Under the pieces are notes generated by a model that saw only the letters and a program-made list of their open reading frames with translations, did no database searches and had not been told where the DNA came from. The translations under genes and the position numbers were made by a program. From assembly GCF_002234675.1 (NCBI RefSeq), contig NC_019866.2:6615307-6679306 (forward strand): 64,000 nucleotides of DNA. The letters run 5' to 3'. This document shows positions 13,300 to 26,100 of the stretch, piece after piece. The first letter of the stretch is position 1; every line of letters starts with the position of its first letter. This DNA comes from Oryzias latipes. Its lineage: Eukaryota; Chordata; Actinopteri; Beloniformes; Adrianichthyidae.

Positions 13300-16200
13300 T
13301 TTCTTCAAGATGTTTAATACCACAATTAACTTTGTGCTTACCTGAAACCATTAAATCCTGGTTAAAATACTGATATCTTTATTTAAAAAAATGAAATAAT
13401 CAAAATATAACTAAGTTTCCTCTATTTTCTAAGAAAAAAAACATGTAAACTTTAAATTTCTAAGTATATATGCATCTCTTTTTCTATCAGTGACTTGGTA
13501 AAATGAGGAGTGACATCTGCCACCATCCTGCCCTCAAACACCACCTTGCTCATTTTCGCTCTCCTCGTCTCTCACTGTATATCTCAGTCTGGTCTGAAGA
13601 TAGACGAAAATCTGCTGTGGGATTATGTACTGTGAGCTGCTAATAATGTTGAAGAGCCTCCTGGGCTCCTGCTCCCGAAGCAACGATGCAATAAAGCCAG
13701 GAGCTGGAAAATACATGGCTATTTAATGGAAACCGAAGCTTCTGAGCCGCTGTGCTATATTCACAGGTCGCCTTTCTTTCTTACTTTTTGCAACTTGTAC
13801 TCTTATGCCTTGCCTACCCACCCGTCAGGCACCTTGGAGGAGACCTGGCATCGTCTGCTTCTTGTGACTACCTTCAGCCGCCCACACGGTTGCCACAAAC
13901 ACAAATTCCGCTTTTGCAGACAGAACTTAAAAAAACACTGGTGTGATTGCAGTCATTTCCATTGCTGCTAAAATGTTTATAAAGCATGTGACTAAGGTTC
14001 AAGAAATTTGTTGCTTTTCACAAAATGCAAAGGTGCAAAATTGGGTGCTCTCTTCATCAGTTTTGTTGTTTGTTGTGCTCAGTGCTGCTGCCCAGTTTCC
14101 CAACTATTCAAAACTTGCCATTTAGTTTGTACCATCTGTCTCACACCGAAGTCAGAATGGGTATGACACAACTGAGCCACTGTTTTGTTGTCTCGTTCTA
14201 TTTATTCCTCGATAATGAGAAATCAGCAGAGGGAATAGCATGGTGCATGCTGCCACACATATACACCCATGACAGTCTTACTGGGCCATATGGCTTCTCT
14301 ACAGGGGGCTACTTGACTCTTCTGACTTTGTGGCACCAGAAGCACTCATCTTGATCTTTCTTTCTTCAAAGGCTCCTCTCGATCATGCATCCCAAGTTAA
14401 AAGGGAATAACTTTTTTTTGGCAACTTCTGTGCCCCCATTGGGGCTATTTTAAGGAGGAAAATGTAGTGACGGAGACATGATGACAGGTATGGGAATGTG
14501 CTTTGTAAAAACCTAAGTATTATTCTTTCAAAATCCCAGGACACTTACTTACACTTATGCCCTAATCCCAGCTTTTTGCTTCATGGGCGTTCAGTGTGTC
14601 ACTTAGAAAAAGAGGACAGCACCACGTAGCTAATTACACTCTTGAAGCATTTGAATGGGCACAGATTGAGAATGGCAAGCATGCAACGTTTAATTCAGTA
14701 CCTCGGCATGAAGACCAGAATCTTGAGCCAGCCTGCCTGACTCTGCAGCAGCATCGGAATCTGGCGCAGACAAGCCTTACTTGTAATTACCAGTGTCACA
14801 AACAAGGGTGCACGTGCACTCCCCATCTGAAATGTTCAGCAAGATTAAAATAACACTTTTTGGTGTGTAACAAGCATTCAATTAAAATTGAAAAATAAAT
14901 ATGAAAAAATGGGGTTGTATCTTTTTTATTGTTGTTATTCAAGGCGTCATAGTGACACTCAAACATGGAAGAGTCTGTAATGAATTTTAAATGAAGTTTT
15001 CCCAAATCTTCGCATCATCATAGATGCTACTTTCATTCCCATCTTGGTTCAAGAAAGCATCAGTCTATAGCTCATGTGGTATTTTTTTTCTTAAGTGTAC
15101 AAGAATATTGGCTAATTTTGGGACAAGTAGAGGTGAAGAGTTCTGGAACTAAATGAACACAGATTCAAATCGTCTCCTGGTCCGATCCCATGGTTTGATT
15201 AGAATCATGGAGGGAGTTCTGGTACTAGTTTGAAACACACAGAGAAAAAAAGTGCACATGCAAGCATTTATTAGTCACACATTTGAGCTCTTGTGATGCC
15301 AGATCAATAACTGGGTTCTGCACAGTGACCTGCTGAGATTTTTCTAAAATGAACACACTTTCCCATATTTCTAAAGTATGGGATACTTTGATGCATTATA
15401 AAAATAAACTATTGAACTCTATTGTGTCGATGTTTAAATAAAACCCGCTTGTTGATCAAAGCTTACAAGACTTAAATCAGGGTTGTCCAAACTTTTAGTA
15501 TAGAGGGCCAGAAGTGAAAGTGGGGGCAGAGTCTTCGAACTTTTATTGGAATGGGCATACTTTTCATTTCTTCCCATAGTAAACAAATGCATCTAAATAT
15601 GTTTTTACCAAAATTACTGTCAATTTTTTTGCATAGTTCATTCCCAGTTAGGTTGTCGCAGTTAGCATGTCTCGTCTGGTTGTCCCTCTTGACATTGAAC
15701 TCCTTAAAAAACAGCTGCAGGCTCATGGCACATTAGGCAGACAGTTGTTCATATTTCACTGAAAAAAAAGGCAATTTCCACTTTTCCTGGAAACTTTGGT
15801 CCTCACTGTCAATTTTTCTTTTTCTTTTAAATTTACATTTGATATATTAGATATGAGCCAGAAGTGTCACAGAAGGGTCATGCGACAAACTGTTGCTTTC
15901 TTTGATTGTAAAATACCCCAAACTTTTAATTAATTAAAATCGAAAGTCTTTCAATCTTTTTTTTTTGCCAATAACTTTCTTTCACACTTTGTATTTATCA
16001 AACTTGCTATATGATCTTCTTAATTCTTTTAGCTGTTCATTAAATACCACAGCTGTATTTTAGAGAAGATATTGTGATATAGGCCATTGCATGTAATATT
16101 TCTGCAACACACATAGACATCTGAAATTGTTTGCCTTATCTTGTGTGGCTATCATTATTTATTTTGATTTTGGATCAATATTATAAAAAACTAATTTTAC

Positions 16201-17230
16201 ATAGCTAGTGGATAAGCAAAGATTCACCAAATCTGTGTTATAAAAGATTAATATCTCAGAAATCAGTCAATATGTCGGTGCTTTTTGTTATTCAACTTAA
16301 TAAACTGAAGTTTTCCGCAAAAAAAGAATGGAAATATTGAACAGGACTTGAACGTGCTACTGCTTTTTAAAAGTAAAGTTAAGAATTACTTGAAAAACCA
16401 ATAGGGTAAAATTTGACAATTTTTCAAATGACTCTGTCCAAAAAAAAGCCAGAAACTAAAACTGTGTAACATGGGGAAAATAATTGGTCTCTAAGAGGAG
16501 AAGTGCAGGGCTGCTTTTAGATCAGCAAACACTTTTTTCACTCCTCACATCTGGAGAAGTCCAAATCCCAGCGGGGATTCGCATCAGGCAGAAACATGCT
16601 GAGCGGCATGCCCCAGCAGGACCAATACCATCACAAGCAAAGAGTGAGGCCCCACGGAGCACACATGTGGAGAGAAGGTCACAGACCGTGCTGAAGCAAC
16701 TGAACACCAGCAGCGTCATCCTCCCCGTCTGAGACCACACCTTGCAGAGCTGCCCCTGGTTCACGTTCTGGACGTCCCTTGGTCACTCCATGCCTGTCTT
16801 GGTACATTATTGTCATGCCAGCACAATGAAGCCTACTTCTCATCCTTAAAATGCATGGAAACATTTCAGTCTGATCTATTCTATTTTCCTGGAAAATCAC
16901 GCATCTCCATAGATGTTTTACTTAAAGTTCCTGGACTTGATATTTAAAAGAAAATCTTTATTTCAGATCAGTTTGAATTTTAACCTTTTATACTTTATTG
17001 TGTTCACTTCAATTACACCACAAATCTAAACTTTTACGGGGTCATTTTGGAACAAAATACATGTTTTTTAGGTTTACCATTTTAGAACTTTACTTAAACA
17101 TTCCAGACTCTTTAATTAGTCTATTTTTTCCAAAAAGGAAAGATGTGATCAAATGTCCATAAATTGTTGTTTTTAGATGTACTTTACTAGTTCCCATTTA
17201 ATTCAAGTAGAGAAAAAAATAAATAAATAA

Positions 17231-17295
<65 letters not shown>

Positions 17296-19500
17296 CAAAA
17301 CTTTAGAATAATGTATTATTTCTAGGTTAAAGTGTTGAATCATCATCATCAACTATTTTAGCCTAAAAGTTCACGCAAGCCATAATATTGCATAAAACTT
17401 TTTTTCCTTGTCATATCTGTCATTTTCTCCATGACTGCTTATTAAAACGTTTTAGGTAATTTTGCCTGAAAAGATGCTGTACTTTTTATGAAACCTGAAA
17501 TATTTGATTTTCACGAACACTTAGAAAAAGTGACTGGGTAATTTGTGCGTGACACGATTGCAGCTTTATTCAAAATTTATTTCATTTAGAAAAACGTATT
17601 TACTCAGTTTTTCACAAACTGCGTGAAACACTTATCAGTTCCGTCGCTGCAAAATCCTAAAAACATATTCTCCAAATAAACAATCAAAGCATTATTATGT
17701 TTTACTTTAAGAAGAAAAAAAAACTTTTTAATTACTTTTTTCGAAACAATTTTACCAGTACGTTTCATTTATATAACTTTCTGGCATTTATTCTTGTGTT
17801 TTTTAAAACTATTTGTCTCTAGTTCAAACAAAACTTGTTTTTTGAACAAGAAGCTCTTTAGGAGCTGCTTGCCCCCTCCAGATGGTGCTACAGGGTCCTG
17901 AATATTATTAACTTTGGTGACGGGGCTTCGGTTGGAGCTGATTCAAGACCACAGAAATAATTCCAGCACTGGAAGTTCTCCAGTGAAAGTCAAGCACCAG
18001 TTTCATGCAAAAGATGAACCATACAAAAGCCACAGACTCCAAAAAAGAATATTATATATTATAGAACATGAAAGGAAACATTTGCAGCCTGTTTTTAATT
18101 TCCACTGTAATGTCCTGCATCAACATGTATTATGTATGAGTAAAAGATGCATTTGGCGGGGTTTATGTGTGGGTTTTTGTTCACCAAGAAAGTGGTGTTT
18201 GCATGAACTAACACTCCTGATTTTCTCTGCAGAAAATTTTGCAACTTGCCAATTGTTTTTTCCCAATCAGAAAAAGGTTAAACGTTAAGGTTCTTTGTGT
18301 TTTTCTATATTAAATGCAAATCTGAAAAGCGTCTGTCTTTCCGGGGAGTATAATGAAGTGTCAGAATCCCACAACTTGACAGGGAAGAGATGAACATCCA
18401 CTCAAACGTAAACCATGCTTCTGTGTGGATGTTATACATCCAATCAACGTTCCTCCCTTTTTTCATGAGCCATTTGAGACAGGTGCTCTTGTGTGCCGTG
18501 TCATGGGACTGAGTGGCATTTTAAACTGAACTTGTCATTCTTACCTGCACCTGCATTGTGTCTCCAGAGCATCCGCTTTCCCATTTAGTGCCTGACAATA
18601 TCCAAGCTTTCTATTCATTTCCCGTCTTTCAGGCGGGAGGAAATGAATCACAGGGCTGTCAAGGAGAGGCACAGGAGCAATAACAGAAGTGTGTAAGAAA
18701 AAGAAACTTTGATATGTGAGGTTTACCCACTCCTTATTCCACACAGACTCCTGGGATAGGTTGTGGGACATCACGCTGCAAGATTCAGGCGGCTAAAGCT
18801 AACAGACCCGCTGGTGTAATTTCATCTGCCCATCTTTTTTCCGTCTTGCTTAGATCTCCACTTTCCCTCTGCTTTTATCACTCCTCCTTCCTCACAGTGG
18901 TCACCAGATATCTCATCCAATGTTTCTTCTATGAAGGTAACAAATATCATGCAACATAACTAACCATTTAAAGAATGGTTAATTAATTAATCTGTGTAAA
19001 CATGAAATTAATCAAATTAAGAGTAAATAATGCTAACGTGAAGCTATGCTAGAAAAACCAAATTTAAATTTGATTTAGATTTGTCTTTTGTTCGCTCACT
19101 TCCTAATTAGTTCCCTGATAAATATAAACAATTAGTTTTATTTTGAATCATCTGTTTACAGCATCAAATATAAATTATTCTTATCCTCATAGTTGGGATT
19201 ACTTGCCCAAGATGGCGTTCTCTGGCAAAGCCTTGGAACATATATAGTATAATTCTGAGCTGAGATGTCTGAGAGATCTGTAAAAATACATCTAAAAACA
19301 ACAATTCATTGACATTTGATCACATCTTTCCTTTTTGGAAAAAAAAAAAAAAAACAGACTATTTTAAAAGTCTGTTTTGGTCAAGTTCTACAATGATAAA
19401 CTTTTAGAAAAAACATGTATTGTGTTCCAAAATGACCCCTTAACAGTTTAGATTTGTGGTGTAATTGCACTAAACACGATAAAAGTCTAAAAGGTTAAAG
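13300..19500. other. Intergenic or intronic DNA, no gene seen
   Basis: AT-rich with a few complex stretches: 13,500-13,760, and 18,540-18,780, which has a splice-bounded open frame discussed in the findings. Around 15,475-15,760 is sequence of the type 'GTCCAAACTTTTAG…GAGGGCCAGAAGTGAAAGTG', which resembles a dispersed teleost repeat. No gene can be supported. Confidence 0.5.
17239..17292. repeat. (AT)n microsatellite
   Basis: An uninterrupted AT dinucleotide run of about 54 bp, preceded by an A-rich stretch. Confidence 0.95.
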
Positions 19501-19504
19501 TTGA

Positions 19505-19790
19505 AACAGATCTAAGGATCTGCTGCAGCCATTCCTCCAGTTTGAGGGTTGCTGCCACGTGTGCTCCGATAACCATGGGCATTACTGTCACCTTCCAAGC
19601 TTTCTTCAGTTCTTCCCTGATTTCCTGCTATTTCTTCCTGTAGTTGCCATCACTTGTTATTGACATCCACCTCAACAACATTCCTCTGATTCTGAGTCTG
19701 ATTCTTTATCCACAATCAGACTTTCTGGTTGGTTTTCCATTAGCATTCTGTCAGTCTGTATCTGTAGGTCCCACACAGCCTCTGCTGTCA
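19505..19790 (-). mobile_element. Degenerate LINE C-terminal fragment
   Basis: Read on the minus strand, the translation contains pieces of a familiar retrotransposon C-terminus: LWDLQIQTDRMLMENQPESL, then a VDK-type segment, and finally a WLSEHTWQQPSNWRNGC stretch matching the 'GALGAVTPKLGEWLQ' region of teleost LINEs, as I remember it. Stops and frame breaks interrupt it. The pattern is that of LINEs with a restriction-like endonuclease (Rex6/R2-like), but the clade is an inference from memory. Confidence 0.5.
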
Positions 19791-21235
19791 TGTATATAAA
19801 TCTATATTGTTATATATGTGTAGTATAGTGTAGTGTATTGTAGTATAGTATCTTTTCCCTTGTTTTCCTCTATAAAATTGCACTTAGACTGTATTTTATG
19901 CAGTAAATCAATAACAGTAGATTATATGGAAACAAAAATACGTTTAGTTACAAAGAAAATAATTCAGACAGTAAATGTAAAATTACCAAAACAGCTTTTT
20001 CTTTTTATCTGTTTTGTATTTTGGACTCACAAAAAATTCCAAGAAAACCACCAGTCATTTTTTTTAATGACACACTGGTGAGAGTTTTTGTTCCCATTCT
20101 CAAAATCTCACCTCTGTGACGAGCCTGATATTTTAAGATCTGCCATCTGCACGTGTGTCGGAACAGCCCTCCGCTTGTACTGACTGCTTCTGGATCAATC
20201 TGAGATTATTCCCCCAGGTACCTTCGGCTGGGACGATGGTCTGTCACACACATTCCCCCGCACACAGGAGAAAAACGTAATGATTTTCCTGAAGAGAACA
20301 AAACAATTAAGTAAAGCCTGCAGCATCAAAGTCTTTTAGGTAAAGCTCAAGGGCCTGTTGGGAGGTGTAACGGAGACTGAAGACAGTCAAAGGAAATAAA
20401 AAAAATGAGCCCAGTGTTACTACTTGTTTATTCTCTGGCCTGAAGCGTTAGTACAGAGATTACCTCTGAGGAATCATCTAATGTTCTTTGAACACCTTTG
20501 TTCTCCGGCATACCCAGCAGCAGAGTGGAGCCCAAAGTCCAGTGCTGCTTCTCAATATCAATCTTTGCTCAAAGTAATGTTGCAGCTACTTCATCCGTTT
20601 CCAAGTATTCTGTTAATGAAACTTTTTCTAGCCTATTTTGTTTACTGGGGGGATTATTTTATTGTGAAAAATGCAACAAACCTTCAGGAAAGAAACTGAA
20701 GCGTGGATGTTGTCAATGCATGCCACAGTTCTTTTTTATTTAAATTATATTATAGGAATATTTACTTTTTCTTTTCTTTTATTCACTGTAGATGGTAAAC
20801 ACATTCACATGTTTCTAGACTGAACATAAGGGTGTGTCACTTTCCCTGTCGCAAGACTGGATACAATTGATAAGATTAGAAAAACATTTGTGGCGATGCA
20901 AGACAGTCCAAATGTTTTACCTAGATTGATAAAATATAGATACGTATTATTCATTATGCCTTCAACATAACACTTCAAATTTAAAAACCTGCATTTTAGG
21001 TCTTTCAAGCTAGATACACATCAGGCATGTGATGCACATTCCTGCAGTATTCCCACTGGGTGGGCTTTACTTGCGAGGTATGGTCCAAAATGTAGAAGTG
21101 GTGCAAATCTTGCTCCAGGCTTTTTCTTTCACTATTCCGATACATAAAAAGATTTGGTGTCATAAAATTCAAACTTGGTACAAGTCACAATTATTAATCT
21201 CTCTTCCATTATCAATTTTTAAATGCTTGTGAATT
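19791..21235. other. Intergenic or intronic DNA, no gene seen
   Basis: A short imperfect repeat of GTAGTATAGT units lies at 19,820-19,852. The non-repetitive stretch at about 20,120-20,400 has balanced composition and could be a conserved noncoding element. No gene is evident. Confidence 0.45.
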
Positions 21236-21510
21236 AAAGGGGTGGTCATCCATACATCACTGCCAAATCCAAGTCCCTGATTGGTCAAAGTTTGACATAG
21301 TTTAACTTTCAATGAGCGTTCATTTTCTACATACATAGGCGCACGCTGGCAGCCACACCTCTGTCAGTGTACGCCAAGACAGCTTTGTCTACATCAGTTG
21401 CTTACCGTTACCAAGTATGAATGAGTGAATGAATAATGGACACATATTGCAAGCGCTTTGAGTGTCTTGAAAAAAGTCCAGAAAAATCCAATCCATTATA
21501 ATTGTTATTA
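21236..21510 (+). mobile_element. SINE/L2-type retroposon end
   Basis: The stretch at 21,415-21,505 reads ATGAATGAGTGAATGAATAATG, then CAAGCGCTTTGAGTGTC, then AAATCCAATCCATTAT. This is the usual 3' tail of many teleost L2-type LINEs and the SINEs that share their tails. The upstream boundary is uncertain. Confidence 0.55.
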
Positions 21511-22984
21511 GGAACGAAAGTGGCCATAGAATCTTGTGTAGCGATGTGCTGTATGTACACAATAGCTTTGAATCCAAAAGCCCGAAACACACTTTACACA
21601 CACGTTTACTTACACTTTGGTAGACTTTTTGTTGGAAGTGGCCGCTTGAAACGTCTTATTGTTTACATCACAAACACATTAAAGGCAAAGACAGTAGACA
21701 GCACAACAGGAAGTTTGCCAGAAACCAATTATTTACTTTGCGATCGATTTTGTACCTTTTTACCAGCATATTCATGTTTGTGTAGTTTTCAACCGATATC
21801 TGAATCCTTTACATTCCTATTATAGATACATTAGACAGCAATCATAAAGGAACACTTACAAAATACTAAATTATTTGTTGAGGATATGACTGATACTACT
21901 ATTCAGTATTAGTGTAAATATGAGTGGAAAAAAAAACAATAAAATCTCACAGAAGACAGCAGATAGGTGAGAAACATGAATTTATCTAATTACCCAAATG
22001 GTTTCTTGGCAGATCAAGACAAAAGTCAACGGTCAAAGTCAATGGAGGAGAGGGTGGTACAGATAAAAGTTTTACTGGAACTCGAAAGCATAGAATGAAA
22101 AACAAACCTAACAAGAACAAAGAAAATGTATGAAAGACGACACCCATGCATGATCTTGTTTTTTTTTTCAGCTCACTTTCTCAAGATCAGTCTTGTGAGA
22201 TCACCGAATATTGCTAATCTTCTTTATAAATGACTGGTTAACTTATTTTTTTTTAGCGAATACCAAAACAGACGAGCGACATCGAAGGAAATCTGGAGTG
22301 ATATGAGGTTTGGAAGAAAAGCCAAACTTGTCACATTTATATGTATGTAATAAAAGAACGCAAAATTGAGTGATTTTGGTTTTGGAGCAAATTGATGAAA
22401 AAAGGGTGAAAAAATGTTGCTGTTAAAACAATGAAAAATTAAAAAAAAAAATAGAACATCTTGTTAGACTTTTACCATAATTTTGCCTGGACTGAGCAAA
22501 CAAAACACAAGTTTTAACTCAAAGTGACTGCAGCATATTCCCACCTGACTGTCACTTGTTGGTTAAAACAGTCGTAGAAAAGGGAAGCACACAAATGTAC
22601 ACATCAAACCATGTAATAGCCAATTAGGCTCAGTCATCTGCTGGTTTTCTGCCTCAGTCATGTGACTACCTGTGAAGTCGACAAAGGGCGGGTGGTGGCA
22701 GTTTTCAGACTTAAGTGGTAATAATTAAAACTAGCAGATCAAACATGCTGGAATCAGCCAGCATTGTTGTTGAAGCCGAATAAATTATGTGTGTTGCTGT
22801 GTTTGCATTAATGTAAACAACTTAAACATGTTTGGGTTTTTTTTTGTCCTGAATGGATTTTCCACAATCTACTCTTTGAATGTGATAACACATGGACAAT
22901 ACAGTACTTAAATCTAAATTAAATCCGCACTGTGAGCATCACAAGGAGAAATTGATCATTAAAGACACTCTGATGAAAATTGTG
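21511..22984. other. Intergenic DNA, no gene seen
   Basis: AT-rich, with short ORFs only; no domain or splice chain is visible. Confidence 0.5.
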
Positions 22985-23188
22985 AAAAAAATAGGGAGAA
23001 TCTCAGCACCAACAGTCCCACCCACAACTCAGAGGTACATTTCTGATGAACTCCTCTGCAGATACTATGTCCTAGAAAATGACAGGTTTTTTTTTTACTT
23101 TTGGGTAGAAATTGCATAATCATAATTAAAGGATCACTGGGAACGTTGTTAAAAAAAGATCAAAATATGTTCAAAGTGAGTCTTTAAA
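22985..23188. repeat. Partial copy of the 570-bp TIR repeat
   Basis: Shares CAACAGTCCCACCCACAA, the 'GAACTCCTCTGCAGATACTATGTCCTAGAAAAT' block and the terminal GTGAGTCTTTAAA with the copies at 39620-39835 and 58448-59025. It is in the same orientation as both. Confidence 0.6.
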
Positions 23189-26100
23189 ATCTGGTTCAAA
23201 GCTAGACTTTGCTGTTAAAAACATTTTTTATGTGTTTTAAAAAATGTCGAATTCATGAACCTGCTTACGAAATAAAAACAAATGCAGAAAACCCGACTGC
23301 ATTGAGCCAAAGCAAAAAGCTTTGCAACAAAAATGCACAGCTTTCCCACCAAAACCAACACTAGCAGAACAGACAGTGGGAAAGTGCATAAAAAATGCAC
23401 AAGACACCAATGTGTCATTTCTCTGACTGCCGGAAAAAGAAATTCTCAAAGGCAGCACAATAAAACTGCAATAAAGACAGGTTGCAGCTGGCACAACAAC
23501 CATAACAAATAAAACCGCCAATTTCAGCTCAGATTTGGAAAATATCTGCTGATTAATTTTTCAGGCTTCTGCTTTTTATATGATAATCCTTCCTGGACAT
23601 CATACAAGTTTCACAGAAGTGTAGTCATTTTCAGAACAAACAAAAACACATGCTTAATAAATCACTTGTATTAAATGAAACTTAGTTTTTTCTTTGCCTT
23701 TTTTTTTTCAAACAGCACGTCATTTGTTTGTGGAGTCAGATCTGCTAAATCTAAACTCTTCAGAGTTTGATCTCAAAGGAGCATTTTGTTCTGCAGGGAA
23801 CTTTCTGGGTCGGCGGTCAGTGTGTTTGGAGGAATGCGGTTCAGTCAAAGCTTGAGAGCCATCTGTTTATTGCTGAATGAGAACATTGGTGAATCAATAA
23901 TCCTGATTAGTCATGTTAGGCTTTAAATGGATTATAGAGTTTTTGTAATTTGTCCATTCACGAAAAAGGACAACAACTTCTCAACCAACACATTGAAGTG
24001 CATGTTTTGCAATTAAATGGGCATATTTTTCCAATTTCTGCTGGACCATTTATATATCAGAGAATTAAACCTCAGACACCAGACAGAGGCATCTACGGAT
24101 GTATAATTCCTGAGGAACTCAGTACACTGGCCTTCATCTGACACCAGTGAGGATTAGAAAATCTTGGTTCATGTGTCTTTTTTTTATCTTAAAGTTATTT
24201 TAGATATAGTTGTGTTCCGCTGTTTCCCCCATTGGCACAGCTGGTTTTAGTTTTCAGTTCTCACAGTTACTTTGTTAGTCACAACTGTCCCAGTACATGT
24301 ACCTTATAACGACTACAGTATGGCTTAAGGTAACTGTACGACAGCATCACTCTTACATCATAAGGGCGTGCAATTTACATTAATCTCACAAATACTTTAT
24401 GAAACCTTTAACACACGTACGGCAATAGTGCATTCCATTTTCATGACGTCCCCTAAGGTGACCGTATGAGCCTAAAGGGAACATCAGTGTTCTGCTTAAG
24501 ATGCTGTCACTCCTCTCTACAACCCTCCACCAATCCGGACAACCCAAAAACCCACAGCACCCGTACGGGGCGTGACTCAGGCTTTAGACCACATTCACGA
24601 TCCCAAAATGCCACCGCGCAGCGACCTCAATGCAAGTTTTTCAGCAAATTTGGCAGGTGGCGGCATTTGTAATCGGGAGGCAGCAGTTGCATTTTTACTT
24701 GCAGTGGCCACAGAGGTTTTAAGAAAAAGTTAAAATTTGACATTGGACAGTGGCCATCCAGGCCCATTTAGTGGTTGTGTGCTGGCAAACCAGTAGCAGA
24801 TGGGTAGCAGGAAGGCAGTAGCACAATAAATGACTGATGAGAGGGTCTTAAAAAGTCCCCACAATTGTCTGATGACTGCTCACACAGCCGCCTTCTAGTC
24901 ACCTCCCTGTCCACGGTTCGATTCTTTGAAATCGTACGGTAGCAGCAAGGACACTCGACAAGGGCTGTTGACACGGACAGCGGGCCCGGCAATGACCGGA
25001 CATCAATCTGGCGATCCCGTGGGTAATACATATAATACTTTGGCATCAATGCTCTTCATCCGATGAAGACTTTTTCTGTGGTTGGACCGCTTAAACCTTC
25101 GTCTTCTTGGGCGCAGGTGCTTTGCCCTTGCCTGGTTTCTTGGGAGGCATGTTTTGACAAGATTATAATGTGTGCTCAAAATCTAAGTAGTGAATGACCA
25201 GTGGTGCAGAGTGGCCCGCTTTACATATACCCCCGGGCTACCGGGCGGCCGGTGGCCAGTGGAACTTGATATGGACAGAGACGCTTGCACATCGTCTAAT
25301 CAGAGCTGCTGCCACCACCCTGTGGCCACCCAGCTGCCGTGCGATTTCATAATGGAGTCATCCCCTCCTGACTGACGCTGTCTACATTTATGACCGCGCC
25401 AACGATTTTCATTAAATCAGGCAGTGGCACAAAATCTTGAAGATTCTGCTGAAGCGCAGTAAAATTCAATGGTTTTCTGTTAGTTAGATTTAGTTTTTGT
25501 CATGTTCAAGTTTTGGGGGTTTTTTTATTCAAAGTTTTACTTTATGTCAACAAGTCAATCTTGTTCATTGGAGTTCTCCACCATCCACAATTCCTGACAG
25601 CACCCTTCTTAAGGCAGACTGAGATCTGCTGTTGTCAGTGAATCCAAAAAGCAGACTCATCATTTTCTAAACAAAGCCAAAGTTAGAAAAGCTGAACCGA
25701 ATAGTTGAATATGTGATTCACTTTAAAGAAACGCTCACAGCAAGAGCACACGTTGTTCACGGTTGCTGTGAATCTTTCCAACCAGACAACTTACTCCATG
25801 TTGTCCCAGCAAGGTGTCACAGGTTGTCATTTGTCTCTTTAAGTTCTAAAGTTGATCCAGAGCTTCACGGTTATTTTCTTAGGGAAGCCATGTAAAGTTG
25901 GGAACAGTTTTTGTGGAAACACAGTTTGCTGGAGGATGTTATGGTTCAGCATTGATGCTATCTTTTATCAATACCGTTTTGTTACATGTCATTAGCAAGA
26001 GGGTGCCTTTGGCATCGCAGTTTGTCTGTAAATTTCAACTCAATTATATGTGGGGGTTATATGGGAGTTTTGAATTTGGATATCTACGAGGTTAGCCTTG

